From Dialister hominis (GTDB lineage Bacteria > Bacillota > Negativicutes > Veillonellales > Dialisteraceae): 64,000 bases of DNA. Where the stretch lies: the NCBI RefSeq assembly GCF_007164725.1, contig NZ_AP019697.1:1523501-1587500 (forward strand). Reading direction: 5' to 3'. Each line of letters starts with the position of its first letter. Within the stretch, counting starts at the first letter, position 1. The notes under the pieces were generated by a model, which ran no database searches, was not told the DNA's origin, and saw nothing but the letters and a program-made list of their open reading frames with translations. A program made the translations under genes and the position numbers. Shown one piece after another: positions 18,133 to 27,540 of this stretch.

Positions 18133-19382
18133 TTTTCATTCTTCTCCTTCATCAGGGCTCTGATGGTGAGCGGAAGTCCGAAGAGGTTGATGAAGCCTTC
18201 TGCATCAGCTTGGTTGTAAACGTCGTCTTCACCAAAGGTTACGAATTCTTCGTTGTAGAGGGAGTACGGGCTTGTTGCGCCTGCGCTCATGATGTTGCCC
18301 TTGTAGAGACGGAGTTTGACAGTACCGGTGACGGTTTCAGAGGTCTTGTCGGCAAATGCCTGCAGTGCTTCACGGAGCGGTGCAAACCACATGCCGTCGT
18401 ATACGAGTTCGCTGTATTTGACAGCTGCGACTTCCTTGAAGTGGAAGGTAGCGCGGTCAAGGCAGAGTCTTTCGAGTTCGGTGTGTGCGTAGAAGAGGAT
18501 GGATCCGCATGGGTTTTCATAAACGCCACGGGATTTCATGCCTACGAGTCTGTTTTCAACGAGGTCATTGATACCTACGCCGTTCTTTGCGCCGATGGCA
18601 TTCAGTGTGTTGACGAGTTCGACGCCGTCCATCTTCTTGCCATTGACAGCAACCGGTACGCCCGCTTCGAAGTCGATGGAAACGAATTCCGGCTTGTCAG
18701 GAGCGTCTTCCGGATCGCAGGTAACGAGGTACATATCCTTGTGAGGAGCGTTTGCCGGGTTTTCCAGATCGTCGCCTTCATGGGACAGGTGCCACATATT
18801 CCAGTCCATGGAGTACGGGTATTTCTGGGCAGCTTTTTCTTCTTCGGACTGCTTTTCATCGTACTTGTCGATCGGCACGCCATGTTCTTCAGCGTACTTC
18901 ATTTCATCTTCTCTGGACTTCATGTCCCAGATTCTCCAGGGAGCGATGATCTTCATATGCGGAGCGAGTGCTTTGATGGTCAGTTCGAAACGAACCTGGT
19001 CATTGCCCTTGCCGGTAGCGCCGTGGCAGATAGCGTCAGCGCCGTATTTCTTGGCCATGTCGACGAGGCATTTGCCGATGAGCGGACGAGCGAAGGAGGT
19101 GCCCAGGAGGTACTTGCCTTCATAGATGCCGTCAGCTTTCAGTACGTTGTAAGCGTATTCTTCGATGAATTCTTTTCTAACGTCGAGGGTTTCAGCGACG
19201 GATGCACCGGATTTCAGTGCTTTTTCATGGATGGCATCGAAGTCTTCCGGCTGCCCGAGGTTTACGGTGCAGGCAATAACTTCACAGCCATAATTTTCTT
19301 TCAGCCACGGAATGATAACGGATGTATCCAGTCCGCCGGAATAAGCAAGAACTACTTTTTTAACGCCATTGATATCTGTCAT
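18129..19382 (-). CDS. argG: Argininosuccinate synthase
   Basis: Joins citrulline and aspartate using ATP. At 417 aa it carries the N-type ATP pyrophosphatase P-loop [15 protein letters not shown], the [12 protein letters not shown] motif, and the [15 protein letters not shown] region. It is the first gene of argGH, with an AAAGGCGG ribosome site. The promoter -10 box overlaps a perfect inverted repeat, so repression by ArgR or a similar factor is likely. Confidence 0.97.
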   Translation of the reverse strand: MTDINGVKKVVLAYSGGLDTSVIIPWLKENYGCEVIACTVNLGQPEDFDAIHEKALKSGASVAETLDVRKEFIEEYAYNVLKADGIYEGKYLLGTSFARPLIGKCLVDMAKKYGADAICHGATGKGNDQVRFELTIKALAPHMKIIAPWRIWDMKSREDEMKYAEEHGVPIDKYDEKQSEEEKAAQKYPYSMDWNMWHLSHEGDDLENPANAPHKDMYLVTCDPEDAPDKPEFVSIDFEAGVPVAVNGKKMDGVELVNTLNAIGAKNGVGINDLVENRLVGMKSRGVYENPCGSILFYAHTELERLCLDRATFHFKEVAAVKYSELVYDGMWFAPLREALQAFADKTSETVTGTVKLRLYKGNIMSAGATSPYSLYNEEFVTFGEDDVYNQADAEGFINLFGLPLTIRALMKEKNEK

Positions 19383-19457
19383 AATGATGACCGCCTTTCC
19401 AAATAAGTAATAGACAATTTCTCTGGCCCTTCACGGGGGCTTTTCTGAAGATGAAAT

Positions 19458-19487
19458 AATTATACAACGCAATGTATAATTACGCAA
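19458..19487 (-). promoter_or_regulatory. argG promoter with overlapping operator-like palindrome
   Basis: TTGCGT, 17-base spacer, TATAAT on the minus strand (-35 at 19482-19487, -10 at 19459-19464). AATTATACA and TGTATAATT (19458-19466 and 19473-19481) form a perfect inverted repeat covering the -10 and spacer. More AT-rich ATGCATA-like strings lie at 19536-19635. This resembles the layout of ArgR boxes, but no argR gene is in the window. Confidence 0.65.
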
Positions 19488-19646
19488 TAGGCAAAACTGT
19501 ATTTTTTTCAACTTTTTTGGAATTTTCTGCATATATTTTGGAAATGACTCGTATTTATCGAATAAAATTGCATACATATTTTGTAAATTTCCAAAATCTT
19601 CATATGCATATTATGCAGTATATTGCGCATAAACGATCATTCAGGG

Positions 19647-19690
19647 CAAAAAAAGAGAGCCCTGGAACGGTCTCGTCCATAGGCTCTCTT
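19647..19690 (-). terminator. Terminator of methyltransferase gene
   Basis: AAGAGAGCC/GGGCTCTCTT stem with a long loop and seven T on the minus strand. Confidence 0.8.
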
Positions 19691-19705
19691 ATATGACTTA
19701 TTCTT

Positions 19706-20455
19706 TTATTCTTTCTTCTTGGATCCAGCAGCGATAGCGACGCCGATCAGCGCAAGGATGCCTGCCATGATGGCAATCTTTCCGTAGGATGCCGGTTCCT
19801 TGAGGAGGAGTCTCTTCCTGACTGCATCAAGCTTGGTCATCGGCTTTACAGCCGTAAGAGCGAGGGCTCCCAGTTTGTAATCGGTATCCAGGTCGCGGAA
19901 ACCTGCATTCAGGAAAAGTTCTTCGAGTTCTTCCTGATGGAAAATTTTCATGCCCGGGATGATCTTCTCGTAGATGTCATCAAGGGGGCAGGTGCCGCCT
20001 TTGGAATTGACGGCAAGGAAAATGCCGCCCGGCTTCAGTACGCGGAGGATTTCCCTGACGCATTCGTCCGGATTCTTCCAGAAGTACATCGTTTCCGATG
20101 CCATGACGAGATCGAAGCGGTTATCTCCGAAGGGGAGAATGTCTGCCGTTCCCTCATAGACGTCGCAGCGTCCGTCCGCAATGGCTTCGCGGTTCAGTGC
20201 AAAGGACATGGATACCGCTGTCTCGGACGGGTCGATGCCTGTCACATGGCCTTTCGGTGCTGCACGGAGAAGGCGCTGGATATTCCTGCCTCCGCCGCAT
20301 CCGATATCCAGGATGTCAGCATCGTCATGGATTTCCACATGGGACAGTCCCCAGCGCGACAAGGGAATTGTCATCAAATTCATACCTTTGTACATAGCTT
20401 TCACTGCTTTTTCCCTTAAACAGGGACAATTGAGTTTCGTCAGGGACTCCATCAT
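19706..20455 (-). CDS. Class I SAM-dependent methyltransferase with C-terminal membrane anchor
   Basis: A 249-aa protein. The SAM-binding motif I reads ILDIGCGGGRNIQRLL, then TGIDPSETAV (motif II), FDLVMASETMYFW (motif IV region) and VLKPGGIFLAVN (motif V/VI). This is the Methyltransf_11/25 group. A hydrophobic helix (about 225-243, IAIMAGILALIGVAIAA) followed by GSKKKE suggests a tail anchor in the inner membrane. The start at 20455 has GGAGG five bases upstream. The substrate is unknown; neighbours give no hint. Confidence 0.8.
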   Translation of the reverse strand: MMESLTKLNCPCLREKAVKAMYKGMNLMTIPLSRWGLSHVEIHDDADILDIGCGGGRNIQRLLRAAPKGHVTGIDPSETAVSMSFALNREAIADGRCDVYEGTADILPFGDNRFDLVMASETMYFWKNPDECVREILRVLKPGGIFLAVNSKGGTCPLDDIYEKIIPGMKIFHQEELEELFLNAGFRDLDTDYKLGALALTAVKPMTKLDAVRKRLLLKEPASYGKIAIMAGILALIGVAIAAGSKKKE

Positions 20456-20497
20456 TACCGCCTCCGTTTTATACAACAGCCTTCGAACCTTTTCTAT

Positions 20498-20527
20498 ATT
20501 ATATCGCCTCTATGGGCATAGAGACAA
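20498..20527 (-). promoter_or_regulatory. Promoter of methyltransferase gene
   Basis: TTGTCT, 18-base spacer, TATAAT on the minus strand. Confidence 0.65.
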
Positions 20528-20859
20528 TGGTACTCTTTTGGAAATCACTCACTTTCCATTTTCTGTCTCTTTCTCCCCCCTTCTATTTCGCCAGTCTGTT
20601 ACAGGACAAATAGCAGTTTTAGTATATACTCTGCATCTATATTTTCACCTGTCACTTCCCCCGCTGATTCCTCTTCAAATGGTCTAAAAACTTCTGAAAA
20701 TCAGCTGCCCGGTTTTGCGAAATTCTCCTGAGATCCGCCATTTTCCTTCATTTTGCGGTACTTTCCATTTCCCTATTTTACGATCCTATCCGCTGCTTTT
20801 TCATACCATTTTACCTTTTGTAGAATATAAATTAAATATAAAAGAGTTATTAAAATAAT

Positions 20860-20888
20860 TTTACACTTATAATGAATCATGATAAAAT
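20860..20888 (+). promoter_or_regulatory. Promoter of coiled-coil/GGDEF gene pair
   Basis: TTTACA, 17-base spacer, TAAAAT. Transcription would start near 20895, downstream of the ATG at 20872, so the true start codon must lie further in. Confidence 0.65.
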
Positions 20889-20972
20889 TAGTGTAGGTAC
20901 ATATGCGAAGAACGAACCGGCATCCGCAGGTCTACGGGTTCTTCGGATTCTTTACTGCAAGAAGGATCTCAT

Positions 20973-22047
20973 ATGTCTATCAATATATCTATTCCTACCA
21001 TCCTGCAGGTCAGCCTGGAATTCTGGGGGGTGCATCATTTCCCTCATCATCGCTCTCCTGACGACGCATAGGATCCCTGAAAATGACAAGCCGGGAAAAC
21101 GTCTCTGGCTTCTGCTCCTGACGAATGTGCTGACGATTTCATGCGACAGCATGTCCTGCCTTTACCGCGGGGATGAATCGGAGCTAGGCATCTGGATTTC
21201 ACAGTCGGCCAATATTGCCGTCTATGTCCTGATGCTCGTTTTTGCTGTAGAATTCACGTACTATCTCCATGCCCGTCTGAGAGTCCGTTCTGCCGTCTGG
21301 CTCTACTTCAATGAAGCGGCGGCAGCCATCGGACTTGTGCTCCTCGGCGTGACGCAGTTCACCGGGTTCTTCTATTTCTACGACATCCACAATAACTACC
21401 TGAGAGGTCCTGGATTCCTCTGCTTCTACGGCATTCTTGTTATCATTTATGGGCACTGCCTCTACAAAATCCATCAGCGCCGTGACCGTATCATCAAGGA
21501 AGACAGGTGCTGCCTGGCAGCTGTTTTCGGCGTGCTCATCATTTCCGGCATCCTTCAGCTTGCGTTCACGTCCTTTGCTTCTATCAATATCGGCGCAACG
21601 ATCGGTACCATGATCCTTTACCTCTGGCATTTCTTCAAGGTACAGGACCTTGAAAGCGACCGTGATCTGCGCTTTGCCCTGACAGAACAGAAACGGACCA
21701 TCAAGGCACTCGAGGAATCGCAGTCCCAGGAACGCAGGACAAGGGAAAAGCTCGACAAGTACAAGGGTATTTTCAAGAAACAGCAGGACGACCACCAGAA
21801 GACGCTCGAAGTGCTGGACCGTTCCGAAGCCAAGGCGAAGGAAACGCAGAAAGCGCTTGAAGAAGCGCAGTATAAAGAACGCAAGACAAAGCATGCTCTC
21901 AATGAGGAGCAGGACAGCCACAAGAAAACGATCGAAGCGCTGGACCGCTCTGAATCCAGGCAGAAAGAAACGCAGCAGGCCCTCGATGAAGCGAGAAGCC
22001 AGCTGGAGGATCTCAATGCCGGCGAAAGCGGAAAGGAGAGCCTATGA
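20973..22047 (+). pseudogene. Membrane protein with coiled-coil repeats, frameshifted in a G6 tract
   Basis: The natural start appears to be ATG 20973 (AAGGA site at 20962-20966), giving MSINISIPTILQVSLEFWG. That frame reaches a six-G run at 21025-21030 and then stops at 21069. The long frame that continues to 22047 reads CIISLIIALLTTHRI directly after the run, so removing one G would join EFWG to CIISL. The long frame has about seven hydrophobic segments (to about residue 220 of a repaired protein) and a charged coiled coil. The coiled coil holds two copies of a roughly 42-residue repeat around LDRSEAKAKETQKALEEAQ. The stop overlaps the start of a diguanylate cyclase gene, so the pair likely forms one signalling unit. 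It is either a decayed gene, a slippage-switched gene or a sequencing error. Confidence 0.7.
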
Positions 22048-23564
22048 AACAGCTGCAAAAGCACTTGATCATCATACTGGTCATGGGCATCATGCTCGCA
22101 GCGGCGCTGATCGGCGGCATCTCCACTTTCACCTTCCGCGAAATCAGCAGCAATGATAACCGCGCCATCATGAAGTCCATCCAGCAGACGGATATGGAAG
22201 AGCTGAATGATACGCTGCGCGTAACGGCACAGACGGTCAATGCACTGACCGCCAGCTATGCGGACATCGTCCCTGACGACCTTTCTCTCCTGAAAGATCC
22301 CGAATTCCTCTCCGCTTACGAAGACAAGACGGAAAATCTTGGCTACCATCTTCTCTCTGAGAATTTCAAGATTGCTTCCCTCTACTACCGCTTGAGCCCG
22401 GAACTCACGAATAACCCGCAGGCAGGCTACACTGTAGCACGCTCGGCAGACGGGATCAGTGTCCTCAAACTGACACCGGTCAACCTGCATAAATTCGATG
22501 AAGACGACATGAACCATGTAGGCTGGTACTACGTGCCGGTTTCCCGCAAGGAACCGACCTGGCTTCCTCCTTACTACAATACGATGATGGGCGGCCAGTG
22601 TATTTCCTATGTCCGTCCGATTTACAAGGGCGATACCCTGATCAGCATCGTCGGCGCAGATATCGACTTCGATGAATTCTGCAAGCGCATCAACAACATG
22701 ACGGCTTATGAATCAGGCTTTGCCGTTCTCTTCGGCCCGAGAGGAGATCTCCTCTTTGATGGCAACCGTTCTGTCCATATCCCGCAGGAAACAATCGACA
22801 AGATCATGGACCCCGCCCGTGACAGCCTCTCCACGAGCTACACGGATCACCAGAACCGCGTCTTCGTGGAAAGCAGCCAGATCAAAAATGGCATCCGTCT
22901 GGCCATCCTCGTCCCGGAAGCGGAACTGAACTACAAGCAGGATGTCATGACGTACACGATATTCCTTCTGACGGCAGCCATTTCCGCCATCCTGATCCTC
23001 ACGATGACGAGTATCCTCCGCCGCATTTTCAAGATGTCCCATACCGATACGCTGACAGGCGCCGGCAACAGTTCTTCCTATATCGAACGCATCACGGAAA
23101 TCGGGGACAAGATCAACGAAGGCACCGCTATCTTCTCTGTCATGGTCTTCGACGTCAATAACCTGAAGCATGTCAATGACACGCAGGGCCATGCAGCAGG
23201 CGACCACCTCATTAGGAACGGTTACCAGCTCCTGACGGAGGAATTCCCCCGCTCGGAAATCTACCGTATCGGCGGCGATGAATTTGTCATCATCATGGAA
23301 AACAAGCTTTCCGATCTCTGCGGCGAAATGATCCGCGGATTCCGGCAGAGAATGAGAGACCACTCCGAATCTTACCGTGAGCTCCCGGGCCAGGTCGTCC
23401 TCGCAGCCGGCATGGCAAGCTATGTGCCCGGCACGGACAACAGCTACATGGATGTCTTCCAGAGAGCGGATGAGAAAATGTACAAGAACAAATCCGAATT
23501 CTATGACCATCATCCTGAAATGGAAAGACGAGGCATATCGCCGGAAGAAACGAGATGGTATTAA
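22044..23564 (+). CDS. Diguanylate cyclase with extracytoplasmic Cache-like sensor
   Basis: A 506-aa membrane protein making cyclic di-GMP. Helix 1 (about 8-28) is followed by an outside domain of about 260 residues with dCache features (WYYVPVSRKEPTWLPPYY, SYVRPIYKGDTLISIVGADIDF). Helix 2 (about 306-326) leads to a GGDEF domain with the intact motif RIGGDEFVII and the metal-binding FDVNNLKHVND. The RxxD product-inhibition site normally nine residues before GGDEF is absent, so feedback inhibition is not expected at that site. The start overlaps the upstream coiled-coil gene by four bases. The ligand of the sensor is unknown. Confidence 0.88.
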   Translation: MKQLQKHLIIILVMGIMLAAALIGGISTFTFREISSNDNRAIMKSIQQTDMEELNDTLRVTAQTVNALTASYADIVPDDLSLLKDPEFLSAYEDKTENLGYHLLSENFKIASLYYRLSPELTNNPQAGYTVARSADGISVLKLTPVNLHKFDEDDMNHVGWYYVPVSRKEPTWLPPYYNTMMGGQCISYVRPIYKGDTLISIVGADIDFDEFCKRINNMTAYESGFAVLFGPRGDLLFDGNRSVHIPQETIDKIMDPARDSLSTSYTDHQNRVFVESSQIKNGIRLAILVPEAELNYKQDVMTYTIFLLTAAISAILILTMTSILRRIFKMSHTDTLTGAGNSSSYIERITEIGDKINEGTAIFSVMVFDVNNLKHVNDTQGHAAGDHLIRNGYQLLTEEFPRSEIYRIGGDEFVIIMENKLSDLCGEMIRGFRQRMRDHSESYRELPGQVVLAAGMASYVPGTDNSYMDVFQRADEKMYKNKSEFYDHHPEMERRGISPEETRWY

Positions 23565-23722
23565 GGGATAAATGATTCAGATTTCATAAAAAACGCCCTT
23601 CCTTGGGGGCCGGGCCTTCCCTCCCGGTCTCCTTTATTTTGCGCGTTATCAGACTGGGAAAGGCCCCTTTAAATGAGTTTTTAGAGAAATGGAAATCATA
23701 TACTGGATTGGAAAATTCCAGC

Positions 23723-23768
23723 AAAAAAGAGACTGCAGAAATGCTCACTGGCACTTTTACAGTCTCTT
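23723..23768 (-). terminator. Terminator of the yggS-speE operon
   Basis: AAAAGAGACTG/CAGTCTCTTTT stem around a long loop with T-rich ends on the minus strand. The rest of 23565-23777 holds only a GC-rich possible hairpin near 23600-23627. Confidence 0.75.
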
Positions 23769-23777
23769 TTATATTTT

Positions 23778-24635
23778 TTAGAAGCTCAGGTTTCCTTTGT
23801 AGAGGAGTTCCTTGATGAAGTTTGGCAGGACGAAGCAGCTCTTCTGGATCGTTCTGTTGTAGTACTTCATCGGCTGCGGAACCGGGCGTCTTACGCCGGT
23901 ACGGAGCGGATCATGCACCTTGGATGCAAGCATGAAGGAATGCATGCAGGCCGGATAGATCGGCACGTGGGAGTAGTACATCCTGACGATCGGGAATACG
24001 TCTCCCATGGCTTTGTAGACGTCATGGACGGTCTTTTGCTGCACGATCGGGGACTCTGTCTGCTGGACGATGAGTCCGTCTTCGCGGAGGGCTTCATGCG
24101 CACTCTTGTAGAATTCGCGGGTGAAAAGGCCTTCACCGGGTCCGATCGGGTCGGAGCAGTCGATGATGATGACATCATAGAAGTCCTTGACGGATTTCGC
24201 AAAGGCGATGCCGTCTCCTACATGGACGTGAAGCTTTTCCGGCGGATCAAGGAGCGCGGATGCAATGGTCGGGAAGTATTCCTTGGAGAGTTCAATGACG
24301 CGGCCGTCGATGTCGCAGAGGTCGACCTGCTTGACGCAGTCGTGACGGCAGACTTCTCTGGCTACGCCGCCGTCACCGCCGCCGATGATGAGTACTCTTT
24401 CCGGATTCGGGTGCAGCATGAGCGGCACGTGGGAGATCATCTCGTGATATGTCCATTCATCTTTGACGGATGTCTGGAAAACGCCGTCAAGGATGAGCAG
24501 ACGGCCGTATTCAAGGGTATCAGCAATCTGAATCTTCTGATACGGTGTCTGTTCTTCATGGAGCATTTTTGTGATTTTCAGTGTGAGGCCAAGGTTTTCA
24601 TTGGCCCATTCGGTGACGTATTGTTTCTCTTCCAT
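23778..24635 (-). CDS. speE: Spermidine synthase (polyamine aminopropyltransferase)
   Basis: Transfers an aminopropyl group from decarboxylated SAM to putrescine. At 285 aa it has the signature VLIIGGGDGGVAREVCRH (SAM-type binding loop) and the catalytic-loop motif IIIDCSDPIGPGEGLFTREFY. It starts four bases after the divIVA stop and uses an AAGGA site inside the end of divIVA, so it is the last gene of the cell-division operon. No speD is in the window. Confidence 0.95.
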   Translation of the reverse strand: MEEKQYVTEWANENLGLTLKITKMLHEEQTPYQKIQIADTLEYGRLLILDGVFQTSVKDEWTYHEMISHVPLMLHPNPERVLIIGGGDGGVAREVCRHDCVKQVDLCDIDGRVIELSKEYFPTIASALLDPPEKLHVHVGDGIAFAKSVKDFYDVIIIDCSDPIGPGEGLFTREFYKSAHEALREDGLIVQQTESPIVQQKTVHDVYKAMGDVFPIVRMYYSHVPIYPACMHSFMLASKVHDPLRTGVRRPVPQPMKYYNRTIQKSCFVLPNFIKELLYKGNLSF

Positions 24636-24639
24636 AGGC

Positions 24640-25368
24640 TTAGTCCTTCTTTTCCTCCTTCTTTACGGTTTCAGCAGCCACGTCGAATACGTTGGCGCCT
24701 TTTTCTTCTTTTTCTTCTTCTGTATCAGCAGCAGCCTCTTCTTCCGCTTCTGCGAAAGGTTCAGCTTCTGCTGTTTCAACGGTTTCTGCTGTTTCTTCAG
24801 CGCCTTCGGCAGTTTCTTCTGTCTGGACAGGAATGTCTTCAGCCGGTGCTTCTGCTGCAGGAGCTTCCTGAGCTGCTGGTACTTCCTGCGTCTTCGGCGC
24901 AGTCTGGATCGGCTGCGGAGCCTGTGCAGCTTTGGCAGATTCGATCAGGGAGAGTGCGGATTTGAAGTTGGACAGGAGCTTTTCGATATAAAGGTTCATG
25001 TCGCCTTCTGTTTTCAGAAGGTCTGCATTCATTTTACGGCGTGCTGCTTCAGCGTCGGAAACGATCTTTCTGGCTTCATTCTGTGCTTCGCGGATGGAGA
25101 GTTCTGCTTCCTTATTCGCATTTCTCTTCACGTTTTCAGCGGTCTGCTGAGCCATGACGAGGGTGCTGGACATGGTTTCTTCCATCTTTTCATAGTTGCG
25201 GAGCTTTGTCTTGATGGCGTCCATCTCTTCTTCCATTTCACGGTGTTCGCGGTAGATTCTTTCGTAATCGCCTGCGAGTTCTTCGAGGAAGCTGTTGACT
25301 TCTTCGGAAGAGTATCCCCTGATCTGTTTGGAGAATGTCTTGTTGTGAATGTCCATCGGTGTGATCAT
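24640..25368 (-). CDS. divIVA: DivIVA-family cell pole/septum protein
   Basis: A 242-aa membrane-curvature-sensing coiled-coil scaffold. The N-terminal DivIVA lipid-binding domain (MDIHNKTFSKQIRGYSSEEV, about residues 5-55) is followed by a long coiled coil (about 30-160) and an acidic, Pro/Ala/Glu-rich low-complexity tail (about 165-242). I use the ATG at 25368 with its AGGAGG site; the longer frame to 25473 lacks one. Gene order with ylmH, proC, sepF and yggS is the classic Firmicute division cluster. Confidence 0.92.
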   Translation of the reverse strand: MITPMDIHNKTFSKQIRGYSSEEVNSFLEELAGDYERIYREHREMEEEMDAIKTKLRNYEKMEETMSSTLVMAQQTAENVKRNANKEAELSIREAQNEARKIVSDAEAARRKMNADLLKTEGDMNLYIEKLLSNFKSALSLIESAKAAQAPQPIQTAPKTQEVPAAQEAPAAEAPAEDIPVQTEETAEGAEETAETVETAEAEPFAEAEEEAAADTEEEKEEKGANVFDVAAETVKKEEKKD

Positions 25369-25477
25369 AAAATTTCCTCCTAGTGTACGATGTGTGACGC
25401 ATGCCTCTATGGCAAAGGAAATGTCGGGTTTCCCCGGCCGGCGTGCAGCAGCTTCCTGCTTCCTCTGCCGCAAAATC

Positions 25478-26269
25478 TTAGCGGTATCTTTCTATCAAAA
25501 CCCCGATGCGGCCTTTGCGGCTTTTACCGGTGATTTCCTTGATTTCAATTCTTCCGCGTCCTCTGACGCTGATGACGTCACCCGGCTTGACTGCCTGGGA
25601 GGCGCTTTTTGCCATCTGCCAGTTGACTTCTGTCCTCTGGTCGTCGACGAGCTGGACCATCTTCGTCCTGGAAAGGCCAAAGCCTGCAGCTCCGACGGCA
25701 TCGAGGCGAAGGGAGGCGACGGTAGCACGTACTTCCTTGGCTGTCTTTTCCGGCGGATGGAGTTCTTCCATCGGGACTTCTTCGACGGTAACGGTGACCA
25801 TGGCGACTTTATGGAAGTTGTCGATGATCCACTGTGCCATATCTGCATCGCAGAGGATCTGGCATCCGTTTTCCTGCATGAGGATGTCGCCCAGGACGGC
25901 ACGGTCGATGCCAAGGCCCATGAGGGAGCCCAGGACATCCCTGTGTCCGATGAGGCGGTACCTGCCGTCCCATTTGACGGAGAGGAGTTTGATGCCAAAG
26001 TCTACGGGGCCTTCATAGCCGCCATCGACAAAGGCTACTTTTATTCTTTCAGCTTCGTGGTAACCGCCGAAGCTTTTGGCCGTGATGGTTCCCGCATGCG
26101 CGGCAATCGTCTGTCCGACCTGTGCGGCAAAGGGACTCATAAAAGGCCCTACAGCAAAAGGACGGCCGCGGTCTACCGCATCGGCGAGATCCAGCAGGCG
26201 AATGGCCATGTCCTTTGCTTCTTCGCCTGTTGCCGTAAAGTAGCGAAGAATTTTTTCTCTATCTTTCAT
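25478..26269 (-). CDS. ylmH: YlmH-type S4-domain RNA-binding protein
   Basis: A 263-aa protein of the photosystem II S4 domain-like/YlmH family encoded in Gram-positive division clusters. The N-terminal region contains GPFMSPFAAQVGQT and a GHRDVLGSLMGLGIDRAVLGDI stretch typical of the family. A C-terminal S4 RNA-binding domain follows (about 175-250, LRLDAVGAAGFGLSRTKM to VSVRGRGRIEI). I use the ATG at 26269 after GAGGAA; an in-frame TTG at 26290 is less likely. Confidence 0.9.
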   Translation of the reverse strand: MKDREKILRYFTATGEEAKDMAIRLLDLADAVDRGRPFAVGPFMSPFAAQVGQTIAAHAGTITAKSFGGYHEAERIKVAFVDGGYEGPVDFGIKLLSVKWDGRYRLIGHRDVLGSLMGLGIDRAVLGDILMQENGCQILCDADMAQWIIDNFHKVAMVTVTVEEVPMEELHPPEKTAKEVRATVASLRLDAVGAAGFGLSRTKMVQLVDDQRTEVNWQMAKSASQAVKPGDVISVRGRGRIEIKEITGKSRKGRIGVLIERYR

Positions 26270-26326
26270 GTATTCCTCAATTCCCCCCAAGATACCGGGA
26301 AATTCTTCCTGTATCCAAGGGTTTCT

Positions 26327-27121
26327 TTATTTCCCGGACATTTCGTCTGAGCGGTCGAGGCAGGCTTTCACGCCGTCAATCAGAGCGGCCCTGATGCCTC
26401 TCTTTTCCATGGCATAGATACCGGCGATCGTCGTTCCGCCCGGGCTTGTGACCTGATCGCGGAGTTCGGCCGGATGTTTTCCTGTCTCAAGGACCATCTT
26501 GGCTGCGCCGTAGAGTGTCTGCGCTGCGGCTTCGATGGCGAGTTTTCTTGGAAGTCCGACGAGGACGCCTGCATCCGCCAGAGCGTCAATGATAACGAAT
26601 GCATATCCCGGGCCTGCTCCAGAGAGCGCGCCCAGTTCGTCGAGCTGTCTTTCTGTGACGACGGCAGCCTTCCCCAGTGCGGTGAAGATTTCTTCTGTCG
26701 TCTTTACGAGTTCATCCGATGCCTTCTTCCCTGGCGCTATGGCTGTCATGCCTTCGCCGACGGAAGCCGGTGTGTTTGGCATGACGCGGACGATTTCCGC
26801 ATCCGGAAGTCCTTTTTCAAGGGTTTCCAAAGCAACGGCCGCTGCGATGGAAATGACTTTCTTCGGATGATGCGGACGGAGTTCTTCCAGGACGGAAGGA
26901 ACGATGTTCGGCTTGACGGCAATAAGGACAAGATCGGCCGTTTCTGCCTCCTTGAGGTCATGGCAGACCTCTGTCCCGTACTGTTTTGCCTTTGCAGCGG
27001 AAGCTTCTTCGCTGTGTTCCCTCACGCTGACTTCTTCTTTTTTCCATATGTCATGGGCAAGGCACCCGGAGAGGATCGCTCCTCCCATGGCGCCGCACCC
27101 GATAATGATAACTTTCTTCAT
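26327..27121 (-). CDS. proC: Pyrroline-5-carboxylate reductase
   Basis: Last step of proline synthesis; reduces pyrroline-5-carboxylate with NAD(P)H. At 264 aa it shows the Rossmann motif VIIIGCGAMGGAILSG, VRVMPNTPASVGEGM, and the family signature LSGAGPGYAFVIIDALADAGV. The start codon at 27121 overlaps the stop of the upstream sepF paralogue (ATGA). Confidence 0.95.
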   Translation of the reverse strand: MKKVIIIGCGAMGGAILSGCLAHDIWKKEEVSVREHSEEASAAKAKQYGTEVCHDLKEAETADLVLIAVKPNIVPSVLEELRPHHPKKVISIAAAVALETLEKGLPDAEIVRVMPNTPASVGEGMTAIAPGKKASDELVKTTEEIFTALGKAAVVTERQLDELGALSGAGPGYAFVIIDALADAGVLVGLPRKLAIEAAAQTLYGAAKMVLETGKHPAELRDQVTSPGGTTIAGIYAMEKRGIRAALIDGVKACLDRSDEMSGK

Positions 27122-27540
27122 CCCTGCGGTCCTTTCCACATCGGAATGTCCGATACGGGGATGAACGTGTCTCTTTCGACGCGCACGGTATCGGGCGTGA
27201 TAATCAAAACGTTGTCGTTCAGGAGTTCGATATCACCGTGCGTCAGGTAGACGGCGCCGGCCAGGAAGTCGACGAACCGTTTCGCTGTGTCGCTGTCCAC
27301 GTTGTCTCCCAGGAGCACGACGACGACGAGCCCCTTTGCAAGGGCATCAGCGGCGCGTCCGGCATCCCGGTACTCACCCGGGACCATGGTGACGATTTCC
27401 AGAGGGCGGATACTCCTGACTGGCAGCGCGCCTGCCGGTACAGGCTTATCCCTTTCCAGTTCCGGTAAATCGTCTGTATCCTCTTCCTCCATGAAGAACC
27501 CGTCTGCCAGGTTCTTCAGGCTTGAGAATAAGCCTGCCAT
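27118..27540 (-). CDS. SepF-domain protein, second copy
   Basis: A 140-aa protein with an N-terminal amphipathic stretch (MAGLFSSLKNLADGFF, membrane-binding in SepF), an acidic linker, and a SepF core (about 45-125, including RAADALAKGLVVVVLLGDNVDSDTAKRFVDFLAGAVYLTHGDI). It follows sepF directly, its ATG overlapping the sepF stop. Core and order match SepF, but the two proteins differ strongly, so this is an old duplicate that may have its own role or partner SepF. Confidence 0.82.
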   Translation of the reverse strand: MAGLFSSLKNLADGFFMEEEDTDDLPELERDKPVPAGALPVRSIRPLEIVTMVPGEYRDAGRAADALAKGLVVVVLLGDNVDSDTAKRFVDFLAGAVYLTHGDIELLNDNVLIITPDTVRVERDTFIPVSDIPMWKGPQG

